Origin: Saprospiraceae bacterium UBA7328
GTDB lineage: Bacteria; Bacteroidota; Bacteroidia; Chitinophagales; Saprospiraceae
Assembly: GCA_002471345.1 (NCBI GenBank)
Contig: DKPS01000052.1
Location: 1-13,521, forward strand
DNA: 13,521 bases
Reading direction: 5' to 3'
Made by a program: the position numbers and the translations under genes. The notes beneath the pieces are model-generated. The model saw only the letters and a list, made by a program, of their open reading frames with translations, made no database searches and was not told the origin of the DNA. Positions 1 through 7,673 of this stretch are shown piece after piece; the first letter of the stretch is position 1; each line of letters starts with the position of its first letter.

Positions 1-1
1 T

Positions 2-376
2 GCTGGATTAGCAGGTTCACTACTAGCACTTTATTTAGGGTTTATCACTCCTAATTCTACCATGTTCACTTTTATAGGTTCTATTAACTTTTTAGCTATT
101 GTGGTATTAGGTGGACTTGGGTTTGTGGCAGGTTCTGTGATGGGAGCAATAGTCATGACTTTTCTCAATTTACAATTAGAGAATGTTGTGGATTTACCCT
201 TAATTGGGCCTCTACTGTATCAATTTTCAGAAACATTCATGAGCACTACAGGCATTGCGAATGTATCATGGGTATTTACTGGTTTGATTTTGATTTTGGT
301 CATCCTCTTTGAACCTTTGGGTTTATATGGACTATGGATCAGAGCGAAAATTTATTGGATGAGATGGCCTTTTTAG
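2..376 (+). CDS. livM: LivM-type ABC importer permease (C-terminal part)
   Basis: This is the C-terminal end of an inner-membrane permease of the branched-chain amino acid (HAAT) ABC importer family; the gene begins before the window. The reading frame is open from base 2, so the ATG at 62 is internal. Visible family features are an AGLAGSLLALYLGFI helix at the left edge, the VVLGGLGFVAGSVMGAIV stretch (the Gly-rich permease motif common to LivH and LivM), and a last helix of the type GLILILVILFEPLGLYGL followed by a short cytoplasmic tail (RAKIYWMRWPF). It would pair with the LivH-type permease 24 bp downstream to form the channel. The family is clear; the substrate cannot be read from this fragment. 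Confidence 0.88.
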   Translation, partial: AGLAGSLLALYLGFITPNSTMFTFIGSINFLAIVVLGGLGFVAGSVMGAIVMTFLNLQLENVVDLPLIGPLLYQFSETFMSTTGIANVSWVFTGLILILVILFEPLGLYGLWIRAKIYWMRWPF

Positions 377-400
377 GTAAGAATAAAGAATGAAGAAAGC

Positions 401-1276
401 ATGTTAACACAACTCATCATAAGCAGCCTAGTTATTGGGAGTATTTATTCTCTCATGGCATTGGCAATGAGTATCACCTATAAAGCATCTGAAATTCCAA
501 ATTTTGCTCAAGGCGAAATGGCAATGATCTCCACCTTTGTAACATTTGTGCTGTTAAACAGCGGAGGATTGAGCTTCTATCCGGCCATTTTGATTACGAT
601 TCTCTTCTCTTTTTGTCTTGGTCTGTTGTTAGAATTTATATTTCTTAGAAGGGCAAAAGATCCGACACCACTAAGCTTTATAGTAATAACAATAGGTTTC
701 CAATTGATGCTTTACGGCATTGCGGGGTGGAAATGGGGAAGCGACCAGAGGCAAATAAATCTCCCGTTTTCAGAATCAAAAGTAATCTTCCAAAATGATT
801 CGGTTGCCATTACAGAGTTAAATCTTGCTACTCTAGTTATTGCTGTCGCCGTGCTCTTTTTGATCTTTTTATTGGTACAAAAAACCAAATTAGGCTTGGC
901 CATGAAAGCCTGCCAACAGAATGTGAATGCATCAAGAATGAATGGTATTCCGTCCGATAAAATACTCGCCATAAGTTTTGGAATCAGTTCAGTAGTAGGA
1001 ACTATAGCAGGAGTGCTCGTAGCTCCAATTATCACCCTTGATCCATCTATGATGTGGGACCCATTATTAAAAGGCTTTGCTGCAGCTGTTCTTGGTGGCA
1101 TGAAAAGTCTATATGGCGTTGTCATAGGAGGGTTTCTTCTGGGTATAATTGAAAATCTATTTGGATTTTATATATCCATTGAATTCAAATCGGTGGTGGC
1201 TTTTGCCATTATTGTTTTGGTATTGTACTTCAAGCCATCGGGGCTATTTGATAAGCATTATGTAAGAAAAGTGTAG
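401..1276 (+). CDS. livH: LivH-type ABC importer permease
   Basis: Second inner-membrane permease of the HAAT-type ABC importer, 291 aa, a usual length for LivH. It is hydrophobic throughout, with about eight predicted membrane segments. Family landmarks are IPNFAQGEMAM near residues 32-42 (LivH proteins have INFAHGE here), a cytoplasmic coupling region around NVNASRMNGIPSDKI, then SSVVGTIAGVLVAPI and the GGMKSLYGVVIGGFLLGIIENL motif. The chosen ATG at 401 follows a purine-rich GAAGAAAG and puts the first helix directly at the N-terminus. Only 2 bp separate its stop from the next ATPase gene. The symbol denotes the family; branched-chain amino acids are not shown to be the substrate. Confidence 0.92.
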   Translation: MLTQLIISSLVIGSIYSLMALAMSITYKASEIPNFAQGEMAMISTFVTFVLLNSGGLSFYPAILITILFSFCLGLLLEFIFLRRAKDPTPLSFIVITIGFQLMLYGIAGWKWGSDQRQINLPFSESKVIFQNDSVAITELNLATLVIAVAVLFLIFLLVQKTKLGLAMKACQQNVNASRMNGIPSDKILAISFGISSVVGTIAGVLVAPIITLDPSMMWDPLLKGFAAAVLGGMKSLYGVVIGGFLLGIIENLFGFYISIEFKSVVAFAIIVLVLYFKPSGLFDKHYVRKV

Positions 1277-1278
1277 AG

Positions 1279-2064
1279 ATGGCATTCTTTGAAGTAAAAA
1301 ATTTAAAAAAGGTTTTTGGTGGTCTCACAGCTGTGGACGGATTAAATTTTGCTTTAGAGCAAAAAGAAATCTTTAGTATCATCGGACCAAACGGGGCAGG
1401 AAAGTCAACCATCTTTAATTGTGTAAACGGCCTATATACTCCTGAAGAAGGTGAAGTAATATTCAAGGGAGAAAATTTAGTAGGCAAAAGACCAGATCAG
1501 GTGGCTCAGTACGGTATTGCTCGAACTTTCCAGAATCTCGAGTTATTTGCCCACATGAGCACATTGGACAATTTGATGTTGGGCAGGCATATCAAAATGA
1601 AAACGTCCGTTTTAGGATCCTCATTTCTATCTTTCAAAAGATCTAAAGCAGCGAAGGAAGAAATGCATCATCGCCGTAAAGTGGAGGAAATTATAGATTT
1701 TCTAGAGTTAGAATCCAGTCGTGATCAATTTGTTTCTAACTTACCTTATGGCAAACAAAAGTTAGTAGAATTAGGGAGAGCGTTATCCCTCGAACCTGAC
1801 CTTTTACTCTTGGATGAACCTGCTGCTGGTCTTACTCAAGAAGAAAAAGAAGAGATGATTTTCTGGATTAGAGATATTAGAGATTTATTGGGAATTACAG
1901 TAGTTCTGATAGAGCACAATATGCAAATGGTTAAGAACATCTCAGATAGAATATTGGCAATCAATTTTGGGAAACCAATAACCCAAGGGACTCCTGCAGA
2001 AGTATTAGCCCATCCAGAAGTAATCAGAGCTTATTTAGGTGAAGATGTAAATGAAGCAGTATGA
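1279..2064 (+). CDS. livG: LivG-type ABC transporter ATP-binding protein
   Basis: Cytoplasmic ATPase subunit of the importer, 261 aa, normal for LivG. Walker A is GPNGAGKS at residues 36-43, the Q-loop region lies in TFQNLELF, Walker B is LLLLDEP at 175-181, and the H-loop histidine is H213 in IEHNM. The ABC signature is degenerate: NLPYGKQ around residues 154-160 replaces LSGGQ. This is normal for LivG, which usually has LSYGQQ, and the partner LivF supplies a full signature. The C-terminal VNEAV tail overlaps the next start (ATGA), so translation of LivG and LivF is probably coupled. Confidence 0.93.
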   Translation: MAFFEVKNLKKVFGGLTAVDGLNFALEQKEIFSIIGPNGAGKSTIFNCVNGLYTPEEGEVIFKGENLVGKRPDQVAQYGIARTFQNLELFAHMSTLDNLMLGRHIKMKTSVLGSSFLSFKRSKAAKEEMHHRRKVEEIIDFLELESSRDQFVSNLPYGKQKLVELGRALSLEPDLLLLDEPAAGLTQEEKEEMIFWIRDIRDLLGITVVLIEHNMQMVKNISDRILAINFGKPITQGTPAEVLAHPEVIRAYLGEDVNEAV

Positions 2065-2840
2065 GTGAAAACATCCTAGAAGTAAAAAATATCGAGACTT
2101 ATTATGATAAAGTCAGAGCTCTTCATGGTGTATCTTTTGAAATACAAAAAGGCTCAATAACAACAATATTAGGTAATAATGGTGCTGGAAAGACAACAGT
2201 TCTCAATACTGTATTGGGTCTATTAGATGACCAGCCTGACAAAGGAACGATCCTCTTTAACGGGAAAAGGATTGATGGTAAAGATACTGAAAAGATAGTA
2301 GGAATGGGCATCGGTTATGTCCCAGAAGGCAGAGAAGTATTTGATGAACTTACAGTAAAAGAGAATCTTCAAGTTGGAGCATTTCTGAGAAAAGATAGTA
2401 AAGGTGTCAAATCAGACATGGAGAAAATGTATGAATATTTTCCAGTTCTTAGAGACCGAGCTAATCAACAAGCAGGAACACTTTCAGGTGGTGAACAACA
2501 AATGCTGGCCATTTCAAGAGCGCTTATGAACCGTCCAAAGTTATTGCTGATGGATGAACCTTCATTAGGACTCTCCCCTGCCTTGGTAAAGATGATATTT
2601 GAAATCATTCCAACTATAAGAGACGAAGGAATCACTGTAGTACTAGTAGAGCAAAATGCCAATATGGCATTGAAAGTTGCGGACTTCGGATATATCATGG
2701 AAAATGGAAGGTTTGTAACTTCAGGAAGCAGTAAAAATCTAAGAGAAGATGAAGATGTCAAAGAATTTTACTTGGGAATAAAATTGGAAGAATCTGTAAA
2801 AGGAGAACAGAGATATAAGAGAAAAAGAAGATGGGGATAA
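2061..2840 (+). CDS. livF: LivF-type ABC transporter ATP-binding protein
   Basis: Second ATPase subunit, 259 aa. Walker A is GNNGAGKTT at residues 38-46, the signature is a full LSGGEQQ at 141-147, and Walker B is LLLMDEP at 161-167. The H-loop position is Q in VEQNANMAL, as is usual for LivF. The family core ends at EFYLG; a further extension follows and finishes in a very basic, tryptophan-containing tail (KGEQRYKRKRRWG, residues 247-259). From memory, similar tails occur in LivF proteins encoded beside AMP-forming ligases in other phyla, but I could not check this. The start overlaps livG by 4 bp, and the ligase gene follows after 28 bp. Confidence 0.92.
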   Translation: MSENILEVKNIETYYDKVRALHGVSFEIQKGSITTILGNNGAGKTTVLNTVLGLLDDQPDKGTILFNGKRIDGKDTEKIVGMGIGYVPEGREVFDELTVKENLQVGAFLRKDSKGVKSDMEKMYEYFPVLRDRANQQAGTLSGGEQQMLAISRALMNRPKLLLMDEPSLGLSPALVKMIFEIIPTIRDEGITVVLVEQNANMALKVADFGYIMENGRFVTSGSSKNLREDEDVKEFYLGIKLEESVKGEQRYKRKRRWG

Positions 2841-2868
2841 ACTAGAAGACAGAAATTATTGAAAATAA

Positions 2869-4686
2869 ATGGCAAAAGTCAATTCATATATTGTACCACA
2901 TCAGTTCAAAGTGATAGCTGATAGAATGGGATCTAAAGTCGCCATGAGGCATAAAAAATATGGACTTTGGCAAGAGATTTCATGGAGTGAATATTATCAA
3001 GAATCCTTGAAATTAGCTTCTGCTCTCATAGAAATGGGAGTAAAAAAAGGAGATTTCGTTGGAGTCATTGGAGAAAATTGTCCTGAATGGCTTTATGTGG
3101 ATATGGCTGCCCAGATGGTAGGTGCAACCTCTGTAGGGATATATACTACAAATGCGTGGCCTCAAGTGAAGTATGTAGTGGAGCATTCGGAATGCAAGGT
3201 GCTTTTTGCAGAGGATGAAGAACAAGTTGATAAATGGTTAAAGTTCAGAAAGGGTGTTCCTTTTTTAGAAAAAGTAGTGTATTGGGAGGATAAAGGTCTC
3301 ACTTCGATGGATGATGATCATCTGGAGAGATTAGAAAACCTTCTTGAACTAGGAGCATCTCATTTGAGTAAGAATAAAGAAATCATTTCTGAAAGATCAA
3401 ATTCAATAACAGAAGACGATACTGCCATTCTGGTATACACTTCTGGCACCACAGGCAATCCAAAGGGAGCCATGCTAACTAATAAAAATCTGTTGTGGGC
3501 AGCTGAAGCCATTGCCAATATTGACAATGGTTCATTAATTAGTGAAGAGGAAGAGATTATGTCTTTCCTACCACTATGTCACATTTTTGAGCGGACTTTT
3601 AGTGTGTATTTACATCTTGTGATGGGATACACTATCAATTTTGTTGAAAGCATAGATACTGTACCTCAAAACCTTAGAGAGATCCACCCAACTATAGGTT
3701 ATGCCGTTCCTCGAATTTGGGAAAAATTTTACTCTAAGATCTACATTCAAATGGAAGATGCAGATTGGTTTAACAGACAAGTGTATAAATGGGCAATTGG
3801 AGTGGCTACTAAGTATCAAGCAAACGCAGAAGCAGGAAAGTCACAAAGCCCTTTAGTTTCATTTGGAAATCTTATTGCTCAGAAAGCTGTATTCTATTTC
3901 TTAAAGGAAAGATTGGGAATGGAGAAAATGCGATATGGTCTAAGTGGAGCTGCACCAATTTCACCTGAGATATTAAGATTTTACAAAGCTATTGGACTTA
4001 CTCTAGTAGAAGGATATGGAATGACAGAGACTTCTGCAACCATCTCATTCTCGACGATGAATGAACATAAATATGGAACAGTAGGCAAACCTATTCCTGG
4101 ATCTGAATTTCAGATAGCAGAAGATGGAGAGATACTTTCAAAGCATCCAGGAATATTCAAAGGATATTATAAGAATCCTGAAGCTACGAATGCTGCCCTC
4201 AATGATGGATGGATTTCTACAGGAGATATTGGAGAAATAGATGATGAAGGATATGTAAAAATTGTAGACCGTAAAAAAGATCTGATTATCACGGCAGGTG
4301 GTAAAAACATAGCACCTCAATACATAGAAAACAAGCTTAAGTTTAGTCCCTATATCAATGATGCCATTGTTATCGGAGACCGAAGAAAGTTTCTTTCTGC
4401 CATTCTTGTATTAGATGAGGAGAACATTAACAAATATGCTCAGGATAATAAGATACAGTACTCCACCTATGCGGATCTTGCAGAAAATGAAGAGGTTCTA
4501 AAACTTCTGGACAAAGAAGTAAATGGGGTAAATAGGTCTTTGGCTAAAGTACAGAATATCAGAAAGTACAAAGTTCTCAACAAACGATTATACCAAGAAG
4601 ATGGTGAAATGACTCCAACAATGAAAGTAAAAAGAAATTATATAAATGAGACTTATAGTGATCTGATAGAGTCTATATATGCTTGA
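2869..4686 (+). CDS. AMP-forming acyl-CoA ligase (long-chain type)
   Basis: ANL-superfamily adenylating enzyme, 605 aa, resembling FAA1/FadD-type long-chain acyl-CoA synthetases: fatty or other carboxylic acid + ATP + CoA gives acyl-CoA + AMP + PPi. The phosphate-binding loop is YTSGTTGNPKG at residues 190-200. The A5 motif is YGMTET at 383-388, the ATP-ribose aspartate is in STGD at 450-453, the hinge region is DRKKD at 467-471 followed by LIITAGGKN, and the C-terminal catalytic lysine is K586 in TPTMK. All core residues are present, so it should be active. No signal peptide or membrane helix is evident, so it is probably cytoplasmic or peripheral. Its place between the importer ATPases and the binding protein suggests that it activates the imported substrate. 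Chain length and substrate class cannot be read from the motifs. Confidence 0.9.
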   Translation: MAKVNSYIVPHQFKVIADRMGSKVAMRHKKYGLWQEISWSEYYQESLKLASALIEMGVKKGDFVGVIGENCPEWLYVDMAAQMVGATSVGIYTTNAWPQVKYVVEHSECKVLFAEDEEQVDKWLKFRKGVPFLEKVVYWEDKGLTSMDDDHLERLENLLELGASHLSKNKEIISERSNSITEDDTAILVYTSGTTGNPKGAMLTNKNLLWAAEAIANIDNGSLISEEEEIMSFLPLCHIFERTFSVYLHLVMGYTINFVESIDTVPQNLREIHPTIGYAVPRIWEKFYSKIYIQMEDADWFNRQVYKWAIGVATKYQANAEAGKSQSPLVSFGNLIAQKAVFYFLKERLGMEKMRYGLSGAAPISPEILRFYKAIGLTLVEGYGMTETSATISFSTMNEHKYGTVGKPIPGSEFQIAEDGEILSKHPGIFKGYYKNPEATNAALNDGWISTGDIGEIDDEGYVKIVDRKKDLIITAGGKNIAPQYIENKLKFSPYINDAIVIGDRRKFLSAILVLDEENINKYAQDNKIQYSTYADLAENEEVLKLLDKEVNGVNRSLAKVQNIRKYKVLNKRLYQEDGEMTPTMKVKRNYINETYSDLIESIYA

Positions 4687-4711
4687 TTATCAGAATTGTA
4701 CGAAATAGGTT

Positions 4712-4719
4712 TATCTTTG
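4712..4719 (+). promoter_or_regulatory. possible Bacteroidota -7 promoter element
   Basis: TATCTTTG matches the TAnnTTTG -7 element of the main Bacteroidota sigma factor and lies 21 bp before the ATG at 4741. No good TTTG -33 element sits at the expected spacing. This is at best a weak internal promoter for the membrane protein and binding-protein genes, and it could be chance. Confidence 0.25.
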
Positions 4720-4740
4720 TGCTCCAAAAATTTATTATAA

Positions 4741-5433
4741 ATGAAACCTCCAAAATGGGCTTATGTTATTGGGATTTTAATGCTTCTTTTTGGAGGTTGT
4801 GGAATGGTCCAAGATTATCAAACCATCCATGCGCCTAAGTTTCTAGATATGGGTGAAAGTATTTTCGATGAAATTACAGAGGAAATTGCAGAAGATATTG
4901 AAGAAGACCTGAAAGAACAACAAGAAGAAAATACTGAAAGTGAATCTTCTCTATCCGATACTACTGTAGACACAACTAATCTCAGTGATAATAATGAGAC
5001 AATTGATTCTGAGGATGAAAGTGCAAATTCAGCTTCATCAGATGATGACACCAATGGTGATCAAAGAAATGATGATCTCAAAGAAATAGAAATGGTAAAA
5101 GATATGCTGAACGTATCTGATTATTATAAAACTTGGATGGTCAGATTTGGATATGTTGGCATAGTAGTTTCTATTCTCTTCATATTTGCTGGAGTATTCA
5201 TGATGATTCCAAAGAATTTTTCCATCCCATTTGCTTATGCCGTCTTAGGAATTAGTCTTGTAGTAGGAATTGTTCAGTATATCATCTTTTCAAGAGATGA
5301 TAGTAGCGGAATGGTAACCATGTTTTCTGGTGTGAGTGTGATTTTCAGTGTGGTCATTGATATCATACTCTTAGCAGTGATAATAGCTTCAGATAAAGAC
5401 GCTTATTCTCCTCTTGAAGAAAACTTTACCTAG
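4741..5433 (+). CDS. four-helix membrane protein with acidic loop, unknown function
   Basis: Not recognised; 230 aa. One hydrophobic segment lies at about residues 7-22. A long, strongly acidic, Ser/Thr/Asn-rich, low-complexity loop follows (about 35-118, with runs such as EEIAEDIEEDLKEQQEEN and SSDDDTNGD), then three hydrophobic segments near 132-153, 158-178 and 190-216. With the basic N-terminus (KPPK) inside, the acidic loop would face the periplasm. The first segment ends in LFGGC (C20), which could also be read as a lipobox, although a lipoprotein with three more helices would be odd. The gene sits between the ligase and the binding-protein gene on the same strand, so a role in the same transport system is likely but unproven. 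The acidic loop might bind cations or mediate contacts. Confidence 0.8.
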   Translation: MKPPKWAYVIGILMLLFGGCGMVQDYQTIHAPKFLDMGESIFDEITEEIAEDIEEDLKEQQEENTESESSLSDTTVDTTNLSDNNETIDSEDESANSASSDDDTNGDQRNDDLKEIEMVKDMLNVSDYYKTWMVRFGYVGIVVSILFIFAGVFMMIPKNFSIPFAYAVLGISLVVGIVQYIIFSRDDSSGMVTMFSGVSVIFSVVIDIILLAVIIASDKDAYSPLEENFT

Positions 5434-5482
5434 ACTTTTTCAAAATACATCTAAGACAAATAAATCGATAAATAAAATTGAA

Positions 5483-6730
5483 ATGAATACATACTTCAAA
5501 ACGACATTAGCAATACTGGCTATCTCAATGATTTTTTGGTCATGTGGTGGAAGTGGAGACTCAAATGCTCCTAAAGCCGAATCAACAGGGACTACAACAG
5601 GATTAACAGATACTGAAATCAAAATTGGGTCTTTTGGCCCTCTTACAGGTCCTGCTGCTTTGTGGGGCAATATTATGAAAGGCATGGATGCCTATTTCAA
5701 AATGATAAATGATGAAGGTGGAGTGAATGGTAGAAAGATCAATTTCGTGATGAAAGATGATGCTTATGATCCTTCTCGGACTGTGCCAGGAGTAAGAGAG
5801 TTAGTCCAGAGAGATGAGGTTTTTGCTTTTGTTGGTGGTATAGGTACAGCACCATGTATGTCTGTGATGGACTACCTCGTCGAGGAGAATATTCCTTGGA
5901 TTTCTCCGATATCAGGAGGAACACATTGGTCCATTCCATTAAAGAAAAACATATTCAGCGTACTACCTTATTATATAGATGAAGCTGTAATTCAAACTAC
6001 CCATGCTATAGAGACTATGGGAAGTGAAAAAATAGGAATCATCTATCAAAATGATGATGTGGGTAAAAGTGCGTTAGTGGGTGCTAGAAGTGTTCTCAAA
6101 GCTAAAGGTTTGGATTTTGTAGCAGAAGTACCTGTAGAGATTACAGATACTGACCTCAACTCACACATTGCTCGATTAAAGGATAGCGGTGCGGAGACAG
6201 TTTTGCTCTGGACTCTTCCTAGACAAGGAGTTATCACTGTCACCAGTGCAAATGTGATCGGGTACAAACCAAATTGGATAGCATCATTCATTCTATCTGA
6301 CATGGCATTGATGCACGATTTAACCAAGGGTGCTTGGGAAGGAGTGATCTTTGGTTCATTTGCTACTCCACCCTATGATTATACTAATGAGAAAATAGTA
6401 AAGTATAAAACTGCTCTAGCAAAATATTATCCAGATGTGAGATGGGGCGTATTCTCATTCGCAGGATTCATGTATGGTGAGCCATTTATTGAAGGTCTCA
6501 AAAGAGCAGGAAAAGATGTGACCAGAGAAAACCTCATTGCTGCTATGAATAGCATAGATGCTTACGATCTTATTGGGACCACCTTGTCATTTAGTGAAGA
6601 TAATCACCAAGGACTGAGATCAATGCAGTTATTGAAATGTGTAGGTGCTGAAGAATATGAAGTGGTTTCTGACCAAATTACAAGCAAGTCAGATATTCAT
6701 GCTCTAGTTGCAGAATTAGAACATATGTAA
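5483..6730 (+). CDS. livK: LivK-type substrate-binding lipoprotein of ABC importer
   Basis: Extracytoplasmic solute receptor of the importer, Peripla_BP_6 / type I periplasmic binding fold, about 415 aa. The frame is open to an earlier ATG at 5414, but the ATG at 5483 is preferred. It gives a signal peptide (MNTYFKTTLAILAISMIFWSC, lipid-modified Cys at residue 21) followed by a Gly/Ser linker, whereas the longer form would overlap the upstream gene and push the signal 23 residues inward. Family landmarks are IKIGSFGPLTGPAALWG at the start of the mature domain, then MDAYFKMINDEGGVNGRKI, VGGIGTAPCM and IPWISPISGG, with IGIIYQNDDVGKS opening the second lobe. It is the last gene before a strong terminator. 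The ligand is unknown; the operon context favours a carboxylate. Confidence 0.9.
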   Translation: MNTYFKTTLAILAISMIFWSCGGSGDSNAPKAESTGTTTGLTDTEIKIGSFGPLTGPAALWGNIMKGMDAYFKMINDEGGVNGRKINFVMKDDAYDPSRTVPGVRELVQRDEVFAFVGGIGTAPCMSVMDYLVEENIPWISPISGGTHWSIPLKKNIFSVLPYYIDEAVIQTTHAIETMGSEKIGIIYQNDDVGKSALVGARSVLKAKGLDFVAEVPVEITDTDLNSHIARLKDSGAETVLLWTLPRQGVITVTSANVIGYKPNWIASFILSDMALMHDLTKGAWEGVIFGSFATPPYDYTNEKIVKYKTALAKYYPDVRWGVFSFAGFMYGEPFIEGLKRAGKDVTRENLIAAMNSIDAYDLIGTTLSFSEDNHQGLRSMQLLKCVGAEEYEVVSDQITSKSDIHALVAELEHM

Positions 6731-6753
6731 TTTTAAAGCTTGAACTCAAGTAT

Positions 6754-6804
6754 CAAATTCTAACTCATTTTTAATTTTTGAAAGTGAGCTAGAATTTGTT
6801 TTTT
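6754..6804 (+). terminator. Rho-independent terminator after livK
   Basis: Long hairpin with arms 6754-6774 and 6778-6798: 20 of 21 positions can pair (two G-U) around a TTT loop. Six Ts follow directly (6799-6804). It lies 24 bp after the livK stop and would end the importer operon. The minus-strand side has no matching T-run, so it is mainly a plus-strand terminator, although the minus-strand gene also ends nearby. Confidence 0.85.
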
Positions 6805-6822
6805 ATTCAGTATTCAAAGAAT

Positions 6823-7353
6823 CTATTTCTTTGCCCTCCATAAATATAGACTGGTTGCAACGCATCCAAGAATGAATTGAGACAGACCTATATAGATTAT
6901 TTCAATCGTAAACATATTAAGTGGTTCATATGACTTTTGAAATCTAGAAATTTGATTTTTTATCTGATCTGTAGATAGATTTTTTTCTTGTAACATAATC
7001 GTCCACTTTTCAGAAATAGTCTCAATCCAATTCGGATCCACAAAATTTATATATACATACATATAAGCTTGGAAAATGTATCTTGATATTAGGATCACAA
7101 TTAAAACAGACAAAAATGATTTTAGGAAACTAAAGTCTTCTAAAAGTTTTCTTTTTAATTCTTTTGTACAGAGTAGTACTGCCGTAATGACCAAAACATA
7201 AGTCAATACTATAAACCAATTGCTTGTTCCTAATCCAAGCCAGGTCAGAATCTGAGTGCCTATAACCAATGCTACACCAAGAATAACGCCCCATTTAATA
7301 CTTATTCTGACCATTCTTTTTGTAATTAAAAATACAGGTTTTGAAGTGGTCAT
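6823..7353 (-). CDS. DUF4199-like membrane protein
   Basis: 176-aa membrane protein of unknown function, resembling the DUF4199 family of Bacteroidota. Four hydrophobic segments lie at about residues 15-34, 42-62, 78-103 and 148-171. Between the third and fourth is a loop of the type YINFVDPNWIETISEKW followed by LSTDQIKNQISRFQKS. The FVDP motif followed by a polar helix is what recalls DUF4199. The start ATG (complement of 7351-7353) begins with a short polar segment (TTSKPVFLITKRM). The gene points toward livK and shares the convergent gap containing the livK terminator. It diverges from the BlaI-type regulator, so it could be under the same control, but its start is about 190 bp from the operators. 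No catalytic residues are visible. Confidence 0.75.
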   Translation of the reverse strand: MTTSKPVFLITKRMVRISIKWGVILGVALVIGTQILTWLGLGTSNWFIVLTYVLVITAVLLCTKELKRKLLEDFSFLKSFLSVLIVILISRYIFQAYMYVYINFVDPNWIETISEKWTIMLQEKNLSTDQIKNQISRFQKSYEPLNMFTIEIIYIGLSQFILGCVATSLYLWRAKK

Positions 7354-7541
7354 TGTTTCTTATCGTACTAAACTATACTATTCTTAGACTATGAAGTGAT
7401 TTAAGGACTATAAGTCGTTCACTGAAAAAGGGTATACAATGGTCTCTATAGTAGTAAACCCTGAACCGGTATTGACCGTTGATCTAGATTCCTTCTTGTT
7501 TTATCTATAATTTTCTTAAAATTCACTTTGCAATTTGTAAT

Positions 7542-7557
7542 TACGAATGTTTTCGTA
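7542..7557. promoter_or_regulatory. operator-like palindrome 1 (TACGAA-N4-TTCGTA)
   Basis: Perfect 6-bp inverted repeat, TACGAA at 7542-7547 and TTCGTA at 7552-7557, with a TGTT spacer. It has the same arms and spacing as the second palindrome, whose centre is 27 bp away. BlaI/MecI operators are likewise short dyads of about this size upstream of the repressor gene, with TACA/TGTA arms; the arms here differ. Assigning it to the BlaI-type protein encoded downstream is inference. Confidence 0.6.
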
Positions 7558-7568
7558 TATCATTATTG

Positions 7569-7584
7569 TACGAAACAGTTCGTA
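7569..7584. promoter_or_regulatory. operator-like palindrome 2 (TACGAA-N4-TTCGTA)
   Basis: Perfect copy of the same dyad, TACGAA at 7569-7574 and TTCGTA at 7579-7584, with an ACAG spacer. It ends 3 bp before a TATAAT hexamer (7588-7593), and a TTG that could form part of a -35 element starts at 7566. Binding here would overlap a promoter for the repressor/peptidase pair, as expected for autorepression. Confidence 0.62.
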
Positions 7585-7587
7585 GAA

Positions 7588-7593
7588 TATAAT
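7588..7593 (+). promoter_or_regulatory. possible -10 box for the blaI-type operon
   Basis: TATAAT hexamer just downstream of palindrome 2, 116 bp before the repressor ATG. A TTGTAC at 7566-7571, 16 bp upstream, is a poor -35 match. It does not fit the Bacteroidota TAnnTTTG consensus, so it remains tentative. Confidence 0.3.
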
Positions 7594-7619
7594 ACGATTC
7601 TCAAACGTCATCATGAAAC

Positions 7620-7673
7620 GGGTATAAACCATTCTAAATTGAATAAATATTTTGTTTAGAATTGGTTTAACCC
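7620..7673 (+). repeat. long imperfect inverted repeat in the blaI leader
   Basis: The arms GGGTATAAACCATTCTAAA (7620-7638) and TTTAGAATTGGTTTAACCC (7655-7673) pair over about 18 positions, with one bulged base on each side and a 16-nt AT-rich loop. It lies between the putative promoter and the repressor ATG at 7710, so it would form a hairpin in the mRNA leader. There is no T-run after it, so it is not a classic terminator. It could equally be a DNA-level binding site. Confidence 0.55.

Noticed and set aside
712..1125. 137-codon minus-strand open frame inside livH
   Set aside because: It lies wholly opposite a well-supported permease gene and its translation has no domain-like pattern; it is a shadow frame.
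4697..4706. TGTACGAAA sequence shared with palindrome 2, upstream of the acidic membrane protein
   Set aside because: Only one half-site is present and the TTCGTA arm is missing, so it is not supported as an operator.
4798..4800. Cys20 of the acidic membrane protein as a lipoprotein site
   Set aside because: LFGGC is a loose lipobox, but the three further helices fit an ordinary multi-pass protein better; kept only as an alternative.
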